This document shows positions 10,385 through 17,158 of a stretch of DNA of 17,158 nt, piece by piece. A program made the position numbers and the translations under genes. Position 1 is the stretch's first letter. Each line of letters opens with the position of its first letter. The DNA comes from CAJBLF01 sp964495905 (GTDB lineage Bacteria; Patescibacteriota; Gracilibacteria; Absconditabacterales; Absconditicoccaceae): assembly GCA_964495905.1 (NCBI GenBank), contig CAZBWN010000031.1, forward strand, positions 1-17,158. Direction: 5' to 3'. The notes beneath the pieces are model-generated. The model had not been told where the DNA came from. It was given only the letters and a program-made list of their open reading frames with translations, and did not search any database.

Positions 10385-10390
10385 TATAAC

Positions 10391-10419
10391 AGAGGAACGT
10401 ATTCGTTCCTCTTTTTTTA
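10391..10419 (+). terminator. Intrinsic terminator after the 70-residue ORF
   Basis: AGAGGAACG (10391-10399) pairs perfectly with CGTTCCTCT (10404-10412) around TATT, followed by a T-run. Confidence 0.9.
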
Positions 10420-10427
10420 TTTTTCTC

Positions 10428-10455
10428 TTGCATTTATGATCAAATAGCATAAAAC
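10428..10455 (+). promoter_or_regulatory. Possible promoter for the first H1-like gene
   Basis: TTGCAT (10428-10433) with a weak TAAAAC (10450-10455) 16 bases on. The box lies within TTCTCTTG, which recurs at the same place (66-69 bases before the ATG) ahead of the second H1-like gene, which is the main support. Confidence 0.4.
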
Positions 10456-10496
10456 TGATGTGTTATATCTCTTTTATCTTTTATTATTACTCAGAA

Positions 10497-10757
10497 ATGG
10501 CTAAGAAAGTTGCTAAAAAAGTTGCTAAGAAAGTAGCAAAGAAAGTTGTTAAAAAGGTTGCTAAAAAAGCTGTAAAAAAAGTAGCTAAAAAAAAGGTAGC
10601 TAAAAAAGCAGTTAAAAAGGTAGCTAAAAAGAAGGTTGCTAAAAAAGCTAAAAAAGTTGCTAAGAAAAAGGTAGCTAAAAAAGCTAAAAAAGCAGCAAAA
10701 AAAGTTGTTAAAGCTGTTAAAAAATTAGTAGGACGAGCTGCAGCAAAAAGAAGATAA
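10497..10757 (+). CDS. Histone H1-like Lys/Ala-rich DNA-binding protein (copy 1)
   Basis: 86 residues, almost entirely Ala, Lys and Val in tandem AKKV-type four- to five-residue units, ending in VGRAAAKRR. This resembles the basic repeat tails of eukaryotic H1 and of bacterial H1-like proteins such as chlamydial Hc2, which bind and compact DNA without a folded domain. I start it at 10497 because the second copy begins with the same MAKKVAKK; an in-frame ATG at 10458 would add 13 hydrophobic residues (including a run of Tyr) that do not fit. Its own promoter and terminator flank it. Composition makes homology hard to separate from convergence, so the class is clearer than the ancestry. It contains one glycine (GGA), no UGA. 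Confidence 0.85.
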   Translation: MAKKVAKKVAKKVAKKVVKKVAKKAVKKVAKKKVAKKAVKKVAKKKVAKKAKKVAKKKVAKKAKKAAKKVVKAVKKLVGRAAAKRR

Positions 10758-10778
10758 TATCTTTTTGCCTCAGTCAAA

Positions 10779-10806
10779 AAACTCTGCTTAGGCGGAGTTT
10801 TTTTTA
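10779..10806 (+). terminator. Intrinsic terminator after H1-like copy 1
   Basis: AAACTCTGC (10779-10787) pairs with GCGGAGTTT (10792-10800), with one T-G wobble, around TTAG; a run of T follows. Confidence 0.85.
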
Positions 10807-10811
10807 TTCTC

Positions 10812-10839
10812 TTGTAATCAAAGCACAAGAAGCTATATA
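10812..10839 (+). promoter_or_regulatory. Promoter for the second H1-like gene
   Basis: TTGTAA (10812-10817) and TATATA (10834-10839) with a 16-base spacer, directly after the terminator of copy 1. Both copies share TTCTCTTG at the -35 and an ATATCTCTT-like stretch nearer the start. Confidence 0.5.
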
Positions 10840-10877
10840 TTTTACATACGTTATTTTATTTTTTTCATATATCTCTT

Positions 10878-11168
10878 ATGGCTAAAAAAGTTGCTAAAAA
10901 AACAGTCAAAAAAGTTACTAAGAAAGCAGTCAAAAAAGTAGCTAAGAAAGCAGTTAAAAAGGTTACTAAAAAACCAGCTAAGAAAGTGACTAAAAAAACT
11001 ATCAAAAAAACAGTAAAAAAAGCAATTAAGAAGGTAGAAAAAGCAGTTAAGAAGGAGTTCAAAAAAGATGTTAAAAAAGCTAAGAAAATTGCAAAAAAAG
11101 TAGTAAAAATAATAAAAAAAGACGCTAAAAAAGTAGTAGGACGAGCAGCAGCAAAAATCAAGAAATAA
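10878..11168 (+). CDS. Histone H1-like Lys-rich DNA-binding protein (copy 2)
   Basis: 96 residues, ATG at 10878, TAA at 11166-11168. It has the same MAKKVAKK start and a matching VGRAAAK near the end as copy 1, but is more varied: Thr replaces many Ala, with Pro, Glu, Asp and Phe appearing in the middle and C-terminal third (EKAVKKEFKKDVKKAKK). That makes it a diverged paralogue rather than a recent duplicate. The expected role is DNA binding and nucleoid compaction through a disordered or helical polycationic chain. It has a separate promoter and terminator, so the two copies can be expressed independently. No Shine-Dalgarno; the leader before the ATG is mostly pyrimidine. Confidence 0.85.
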   Translation: MAKKVAKKTVKKVTKKAVKKVAKKAVKKVTKKPAKKVTKKTIKKTVKKAIKKVEKAVKKEFKKDVKKAKKIAKKVVKIIKKDAKKVVGRAAAKIKK

Positions 11169-11184
11169 TTTCTGCTTCAATATA

Positions 11185-11214
11185 AAAAAAAATCCGCTTA
11201 AGCGGATTTTTTTT
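11185..11214. terminator. Bidirectional terminator between convergent genes
   Basis: A perfect 30-base palindrome: a GC core (ATCCGC/GCGGAT) flanked by an A-run on the left and a T-run on the right, so that a T-run follows the hairpin in either direction. It ends H1-like copy 2 on the plus strand and the racemase-like gene on the minus strand, 15 bases after that gene's stop. Confidence 0.9.
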
Positions 11215-11229
11215 ATACAGAATAATTTT

Positions 11230-12048
11230 TTATATTTTCTCAAATACAATTTCAGTAGTCTTGCCTCTCTGTAACAACCACATCAATCTTTTTTCTCTTT
11301 TCAATATCTCTACATGACCTGTATAAGACATAGTTACAGAATATGTTTTGGATTCTTTAAATTTAAATGAAGCAAAAATTGTTTCCAATTTTTCTAGTCC
11401 ATGAAAACGGATTTTTTTGAAATTCAAAAATTTAGTGATGGTATTTTGATAATGGAAAAATCCATAATTCAAAGGGATCAACGTATCGACCATTGCATCC
11501 TTGAAATATCTCAGATCAAATTTTATGATTTTGTTTACAAGGATATTAGAATAGGAAAGGCTAGTGAGATAATACTTCCAAAGCGGGGTTTTTTTGACTC
11601 GATAGGCGAAAGGAGAATGAAATTTCTTGATAGCTTTCTGATTTTGAGCAAGAACATATTCTTTTTCTGATTTTTTTATCAATGCTTGGGCTTGTTCCAC
11701 ATCAGCAAAATCTCAGAAAAGACCCAGCTTACCCACTAAAGAATATTTGAAGCAATATTCTAATAAATAATTTTTGAACAGAGGAAGAATTTTTCAATTT
11801 TTCAATCTTTCAATCTTTCAATCCAATAAAGCGAGTTCATACACAGGAGGAAGTATGATATAATCAACATTTTGCGTAGTCAAGTAATCGATTCATTTTT
11901 GCACACAAGCCAATGATTGCTCAAATGTCTTGTCGCCATACGGCCGATGCAAAAAATCATAATACACGACATAGTCGTGATCATGTTTGGAAAGGAATTT
12001 GAAAAGTGTCAGTGTTTCAGATCAAGAAGTGATTATTCAGATTTTCAT
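11230..12048 (-). CDS. Glutamate racemase-like protein lacking the catalytic residues
   Basis: 272 residues, ATG at 12046-12048, TAA at 11230-11232, six internal UGAs. The layout follows MurI, the Asp/Glu racemase that makes D-glutamate for peptidoglycan: an N-terminal IGIITSGSETLT (MurI: IGxFDSGxGGLT), then RPYGDKTFEQ (MurI: xPYGxKSxEQ), and VDTLIPLNY at about 187-195 (MurI: DTLxLGCTHYP). However, the catalytic Asp is Thr7, the first catalytic Cys motif (CNTAS) is replaced by PPVYE (67-71), and the second (GCTH) by PLNY. It should therefore not racemise glutamate by the known two-cysteine mechanism. Possible roles are binding, regulation, or a new activity. It ends the holA operon and overlaps the preceding gene by 16 bases. 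The family call rests on motif layout read by eye. Confidence 0.6.
11792..11823 (-). repeat. 8-bp tandem repeat inside the racemase-like gene
   Basis: Four units: TTTCAATT once, then TTTCAATC three times (plus strand). The unit is not a multiple of three, so gain or loss of one unit shifts the reading frame at about codon 76-86. The present copy number keeps the frame open under code 25. Confidence 0.85.
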
Positions 12049-12623
12049 TGTATTTCTTTTTTGAGATAAACATAAGTTTTGAGCAGATCAGTAAGTTCTC
12101 CCTGAGTTGTGACTTTGCTCAACTTCTCTATCACAGCTACCTGTGCTCTAAGCAGAAATTGATAAGCATTAAGTTCTTGAGTAGCAAAACCACTAAGTGC
12201 CTGTATTTTGACCAAAGATTTTTGAAGACTGATTTTGTAAGGATTGACTTTGATGATAAAATATTGGATTGATTTTTGAAGAAGATTAGATTGGAAAGTC
12301 TTCATATTAGTGACAATAGTAGTTCTAGAAAGGAGTAATCTATCCAACAATGCTTTCTTCTCTATTTTGACAGTTTTTCGATATTCTATATCACGTCATC
12401 TATTGAGATAAGTTTGTACTTTCATGAGATCCTTTGCAGTTTCAACAATGAGATGTTCCAATGAAACTATAGTATCTTTACATTTATAATATCACGTAGT
12501 CTGTTTGAGTGAAATAGTGACCGCATCCTTTTTTAATGAACAGAATAATCAATCTGACAGATCCGCACTCACGGTTCAGATACCTAACAAAATAAATATC
12601 ATTATCACGACTATCTTCTTCAT
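12033..12623 (-). CDS. Exported helical protein of unknown function
   Basis: 196 residues, ATG at 12621-12623, five internal UGAs. The last UGA (12045-12047) would be the apparent stop in the standard code; the true end is TAA 12033-12035, four codons later, so the gene overlaps the next start by 16 bases. The N-terminus is a classic Sec signal peptide: Lys 2-3, a hydrophobic core, and a cleavage site after VSA at residue 20. The mature part has a pair of cysteines near its start and is otherwise almost all helix-forming, with Leu/Lys/Gln/Thr heptad-like stretches suggestive of a coiled coil. No family recognised. It sits between holA and the racemase-like gene in one operon, 28 bases after the holA stop. 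A periplasmic or cell-surface helical protein is the most that can be said. Confidence 0.8.
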
Positions 12624-12641
12624 CAACTGAAATACAAATAA

Positions 12642-12669
12642 AATCTATCATTTATAATCTATCATTTAT
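12642..12669. repeat. 14-bp perfect direct repeat at the end of holA
   Basis: AATCTATCATTTAT occurs twice head-to-tail (12642-12655 and 12656-12669). The first copy contains the holA stop codon (12652-12654). Confidence 0.8.
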
Positions 12670-13647
12670 CATTTTTTTAACTCCTAGCCAAAAGTAGGTA
12701 TCAGGGAATTTTCACGATTTGATGCCCGTATCAAGTTCTATCAATCCACTATAGAATTTTTCTATATTTTTCTTATGGGTTTTCAATACTCAGATTTTTG
12801 CATACTCATTTTTGACTTGCCGAGGATTCATCTTGAGGAACGAGGCGATCTCTTTGCTATCTGTGATTCAATATTCATCAAGATCTATCATAAAGAGATA
12901 GAATTTGATTGCTCGATAGAGCATCCCAGCAAACTGATTTCGATCAGCTCCCCCACTTTGGATTTTTTCCAATATCTGAATCGCTTTTATTTTATCAGTA
13001 AATAAGGTCTTGAGTAAAGCAAACGAGTCAATCTCTACCTGTCCAAAGACAATAAGATCGATCATCGCTTCGTCTATTTTTTTCTGTTGTTTGACCTGAG
13101 TTCGAATTTTGAGCTTATCGCATTCAAACCAGATACGATAGAGATCTGACCCTACTTTGGTAAGGAAATATTGGATGGTCGCATGATCTATGATGCAATC
13201 GCTCAGTTCCTTTTTGACGAATTCTTCCAAAGAATTATTTTTGAGTTGTTCAAATGTTTTGACCGTAGCATTCTTTTCCAAGAATTTATACAATTTAAGC
13301 CTTTTATCAGGTGTAGAGCTGATGAAAACAAGCAAAGAATCCTCAGGGATCTTACCCTCAGCCTTGATAAGCGCATCTACAAATACCTGTAATTGCTCAG
13401 TTCTTTCTTCCCCAAGCTTAGTGCTAGCATCCAGAGGCAATCCATTGACTAAGATAAGTTTTTTGGTCGTAAACAAACCACTACTATATATAGCTTGTTT
13501 TATCTGCCCGATATCTAAGTTGTCCAGACTAAATGAAAATATGCTCTCTGATCAGTATTTTTGGAGAAAATTCTCTTTTCGTCTCAAGAGTTCTTTGTCC
13601 AGGAGATAGGTCTCCTGCCCGGTGAATAAGTATATATTGTTTAACAT
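12652..13647 (-). CDS. holA: DNA polymerase III subunit delta
   Basis: Clamp-loader subunit that opens the beta sliding clamp. 331 residues, the usual length, with four internal UGAs, ending at TAA 12652-12654. N-terminal IYLFTGQETYLLDKELL (residues 5-21) is the typical opening of the delta AAA+ fold, which lacks a true P-loop. SSGLFTTKKLILVNGL matches the xLPLFxxRRLVVV segment, and the middle region DSLLVFISSTPDKRLKLYKFL matches the pattern with KRxKLYK. The C-terminal helical collar holds FALLKTLFTDKIKAIQILEKI and MLYRAIKFYLFM. The ATG at 13645-13647 is preferred over an in-frame ATG at 13693-13695, because the latter lies upstream of the predicted transcript start and would add a hydrophobic stretch unlike the family. 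It heads an operon with the exported helical protein and the racemase-like gene. Confidence 0.92.
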
Positions 13648-13675
13648 ATAAGCCACAAAAAGAGGTATAAATAGG

Positions 13676-13704
13676 ATTATATTCCTAGTAATCATAGAAG
13701 TAAA
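13676..13704 (-). promoter_or_regulatory. Promoter for the holA operon
   Basis: On the minus strand TTTACT (13699-13704) and a perfect TATAAT (13676-13681) are 17 bases apart. The start would fall near 13669, about 20 bases before the holA ATG, which supports that start codon. Confidence 0.6.
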
Positions 13705-13772
13705 GCAATTGTATCATTTCAGCAAGCAAATTCAAACAAAAAAAATTCTCCGTAAAAAAAGTCCTTCAAAAT

Positions 13773-13800
13773 TTGACAAATAAAAATTTCTGGTTATAAT
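13773..13800 (+). promoter_or_regulatory. Consensus promoter for the repeat surface protein
   Basis: A perfect TTGACA (13773-13778) and perfect TATAAT (13795-13800) with a 16-base spacer, the strongest promoter match in the window. The leader of about 42 bases is pyrimidine-rich and has no Shine-Dalgarno. Confidence 0.85.
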
Positions 13801-13848
13801 CAGGTTATATAAATTTTAAATCCCTTTTACTTTTTTATTCTAATACAA

Positions 13849-16800
13849 ATGAAAAAATTCTTCTCTAAATTTTTTAGTCTAACAATGATTGGTATTTTAT
13901 TGTATTCTCAAGCATTTGCCAATCAGGCAAGTATAGATCCTAGCTTTGATACTAAAATCCCAATTGGATTTAATAACTATGTCTGGGCTCTAACAACGCA
14001 AAGCGACGGGAGAGTTATCGCAGGATGAGCCTTTACAACATACAAAGGAATACCAACAAACTATATTAGCCGTATATATGCTGATGGAACGAGAGATACT
14101 TCTTTCAATATCGGAATCTGATTTAATACTTACATACGTGCTTTAGCAGTACAAAGTGATGGGAAAATTCTCGTAGGAGGAGATTTTACATCATATAATG
14201 GATCAGGAGTAAATAGATTTGCTCGTTTGAATAGTGATGGAACATTAGATAGCGCATTCACTGCTGGCGGTTCATTTAATGGTACCGTCAAAACTATACT
14301 AGTACAAAGCGATGGGAAAATCCTCGTAGGGGGAATATTTACATCATACAATGGGACAACAGCAAATTATATCACTCGTATAAATAGTGATGGAACCATA
14401 GATACAGGATTCAATGTCGGTGGAGCCTGATTTAATAGTACTGTCCACTCTCTAGCAGTACAAAGTGATGGAAAAATTTTAGTTTGAGGGTATTTTACAA
14501 CGTATAATGGAGCAACAAATAATAGAATCATCCGTTTAAATACCGATGGATCTAAAGATACAGGATTCAATGTCGGTGGAGCTTGAGTTGCAGGTAGTAT
14601 AGGTACTGAGGGGGGTATACGCAGTATAGCAATACAAAACGATGGGAAAATCATCGCTTGAGGAGCTTTTACGACATACAACTGAGTGACTACAAATCAT
14701 ATTGTCCGTCTCAATACTGATGGAACCAAAGATACCAGTTTCAATAATGGTGGAGCTTCATTTACTATTTCATATAATGGTGGTGTTAGAATCGTAAAAA
14801 TTCAAAGTGATGGGAAAATCCTCGTAGGAGGGTATTTGCCATCATATAACTGAACACCAATAGGTAGTATTGTCCATCTAAATACTGATGGATCTATGGA
14901 TACTGGATTCAATATCGGAGGTATTTGATTGAGTGATGCTAATTGAAATACTAATGGTTATGGTATCGATGCAATGGTAGTACAAAACGATGATAAAGCT
15001 ATCGTAGGTGGAACCGCTAAAAAATATAATTTAGTAGGAATGAATAGTATATTACGTATAAATACAGATGGAACAAGAGATCCAAGCTTTGATATCTGAA
15101 ATTCCTTTGATCGAATTGTCTATGATCAAGCATTTCAAAACGATGGAAAAGTTATAGCCGGAGGAGCCTTTGCAGCATATAATTGACTACCAGCAAGTAG
15201 AATTGTTCGTCTCAATGCTGATGGAAATACAGATACGAGTTTCAATGTAGGATGAAGTTGATTTGATAGTAATTATGTAACTTCATTAGCAATTCAAAGC
15301 GATGGAAAAATAGTTGCCTGAGGGTATTTTGCAAAATATAATTGAGTGACAGCAAATAATATTGCTCGTCTAAACAGTGATGGAACAAGAGATACTGGTT
15401 TCACTACAAGTTTTGGTACTGTAGTCAATGCACTAGCAATTCAAAGCAATGGAAAAATACTTGTCGGAGGTTGATGATATACTCTAGTTAGTTTAAATAC
15501 GGATGGAAGTATAGATACATGATTTAATGTCGGTGGTGCTTGATTAAATGCTGGAGCAGTTGCCATAAAAATTCAAAGTGATGGAAAAATACTTATCGGA
15601 GGAGGTTTTACGACATATAATTGAGTACCAGCAAATAGAATCATCCGTTTAAATACTGACGGAACAAGAGATGTAACTTTTGGTTCAAATGGATGTGGTA
15701 ATGGAAGTGTTACGAACATAGACATTCAAAACGATGGAAAAATAGTAGCTTGATGAGTTTTTGCAGCATATAACTGAACAACAGTAAATAATTTAGTACG
15801 TATAAATACAGATGGAACAAGAGATACTAGTTTCAGTGGAGGAGTTTGATTTAATAGCAATGTTGTTGGAATGGCAGTACAAAGTGATGGAAAAATCATT
15901 GCTTGAGGGTATTTTACAACATATAATTGAACACCAGTAAATTATGTGGTCCGTATAAACGCTAATGGATCTATAGATACTGGGTTTGATGTTGGAAATT
16001 GATTTATTGGTCAAATCGACAATATAAAAATTCAAAGTGGTGGAAAAATTTTCATAGGAGGAGACTTTTCAACATATAACTGAGTGGCAGCATGAAACCT
16101 TATATCATTCTATGGAACAAGTCCGCTTATAGGACTTCCAAATACTGTTAACGCAGCTGTTTTAGCGAGTACGTTTACAGGTAATTGATATACTGTATCA
16201 GGTGGAAATTTCGTTTGATCTAACCCATTTTCATTAGAATTAACGAATGGATATATCCCCTTGGGATTTAATATAAAAAATCAAGGTATGAGATTATCAT
16301 TGCCTACAGGTATCCAATTTAAAAAAGCAGATAATACAACTAATTATAACGGTACAATATGAGTTCCAGTTCCTAAGACACTCAGCAGTTTAAATAGCCA
16401 ACAAGTGATAGCAGCATTTGCTCTTGGTAGTACTTCAGAATCACTTAAATTAGTAGGATGATTAGCTACCCTATTGATTCCTACTCCTACTAAAAACACA
16501 GGAGACGCAGTAGATGTATTGTATTCAAATGATAATAGCGTAAGTCGGTATCATCATACTACAACAGCAGTAATATATACTTGATGAATAAAATGAGTAC
16601 TATTTACAACTGACCACTTTACCGATTTTGCAATCGTTGAATGAATATCTACAGGATCATTCGTCATCAATAATGATACGGGTACTACCTTAAGTACATC
16701 AGTAACGCTTAATATCACAGGTGCTTGACTTACAGATATGTCATTTTCTAACGATAACGCTACACGATCATCTCCCGTATCTTTTGCAATAACCTATGCA

Positions 16801-17158
16801 TGGACGCTTTCTGCGGGTACAGGTACCAAAACCGTATGGGCAAAATTTAACGGAGGTACGATAACTACATCAGATGATATATTTTATGATGGAACTGTTG
16901 GTACAGGATGTATATGATCTTCATGTGCAGATATCACATTACAGATTATAGCCAATGAATCATGATATTGTGAAATCGGTGATTCAGTAAACTTCGGTCT
17001 TACAGGATACTCTGCTTCATCTAGAGTGCTTCAATCAGCATTTCCTACTACAAGCGGAAACACTCCATGGTTCTGTAATGATATGCAAGGAAATGGTACA
17101 ACACGAAATCTAAGCATCCAATCAAGTGATCTTCTCAATGTGTTTACAAATAATCCTA
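13849..17158 (+). CDS. Very large exported surface protein with delta-60 repeats, 5' part
   Basis: The frame stays open for 1103 codons to the window edge, with about 41 UGAs and no UAA or UAG. The signal peptide (Lys 2-3, hydrophobic core) is cleaved after AFA near residue 26. Next come 14 repeats of about 51 residues (roughly 29-760), with the core QSDGKILVGGxFTxYNG ... RLNxDGTxDxxF. This is the delta-60/DUF5122 type, thought to form beta-propeller blades and found in bacterial surface proteins. After the repeats come beta-rich domains: one ending HFTDFAIVEG (about 770-925), one with LTDMSFSNDN and YAWTLSAGTGTKTVWAKF (about 930-1020), typical of Ig-like modules in exported adhesins, and a Cys-containing region at the edge (about 1020 on). 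Likely a cell-surface adhesin or host-contact protein; the anchor would lie beyond the window. Confidence 0.9.
13933..16110 (+). repeat. Array of 14 delta-60 coding repeats, mostly 153 bp
   Basis: The glutamine codon of the QSDGK-type core falls at 13999, 14152, 14305, 14461, 14635, 14803, 14983, 15136, 15295, 15442, 15574, 15727, 15880 and 16033. Seven of the 13 steps are exactly 153 bp. Steps 4 to 6 are longer (168-180) and step 10 shorter (132). Repeat 7 (QNDDKAIVGGTAKKYN) and repeat 10 are degenerate. Confidence 0.9.

Noticed and set aside
10487..11249. Long minus-strand open frames rich in Phe, Leu, Ala and Thr opposite the H1-like genes
   Set aside because: They are the mirror of the repetitive Lys/Ala coding strand and have no promoter or leader of their own.
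13648..13695. Earlier in-frame ATG for holA at 13693-13695
   Set aside because: It lies upstream of the predicted -10 box and adds a hydrophobic stretch not found in the delta family.
14130..14681. Open frames on the minus strand within the repeat protein region
   Set aside because: They are shadows of the repeated coding strand, and the plus frame has a signal peptide, a promoter and protein-level repeats.
13933..16110. Regular 150-bp repeats that might suggest a CRISPR or satellite array
   Set aside because: The repeats are diverged at the DNA level but conserved as protein, in one open frame, and match a known surface-protein repeat type.

Overview
The window is AT-rich DNA in which in-frame UGA is read as glycine, i.e. 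genetic code 25, used by the candidate phyla Absconditabacteria (SR1) and Gracilibacteria (BD1-5/GN02). Read with the standard code, almost every gene here looks shattered into pieces in one frame. Read with UGA = Gly, the pieces join into full-length genes that end only at UAA or UAG. Roughly 95 internal UGAs are involved, and many fall where the protein family demands glycine: the P-loops of SecA and of the secretion ATPase, a lipoprotein lipobox, and the conserved glycines of a beta-propeller repeat. I cannot tell which of the two phyla this is.

Layout. (1) Positions 1-4987, plus strand: the 3' end of a multi-pass membrane protein, a terminator and promoter, a 1075-residue membrane-anchored type IV secretion/conjugation-type ATPase, and a soluble unknown protein 30 bp downstream. 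(2) 4994-9521, minus strand: a cysteine-rich exported lipoprotein, and secA (1042 aa, complete with its C-terminal zinc-binding SEC-C tail), each with its own promoter; a strong terminator follows secA. (3) 9628-11214, plus strand: four short genes. Two are unknown small proteins, separated by an unusual GC-rich hairpin and a G-free, A-rich leader. The other two are tandem histone-H1-like Lys/Ala proteins, each with its own promoter and terminator. (4) 11230-13647, minus strand: an operon holA (DNA polymerase III delta), an exported helical protein, and a glutamate-racemase-like protein that has lost its catalytic residues and carries an 8-bp tandem repeat. (5) 13773-17158, plus strand: a near-consensus promoter and a very large exported surface protein with 14 delta-60-type repeats, possibly two seven-bladed propellers, followed by beta-rich domains; it runs off the window end.

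Together the genes suggest a small bacterium with a Sec export route (SecA), exported products that would use it (lipoprotein, repeat surface protein, exported helical protein), a DNA- or protein-translocating ATPase system, nucleoid proteins of H1 type, and a standard replisome. Recognisable Shine-Dalgarno sequences are missing before essentially every start; leaders are A/U-rich instead.
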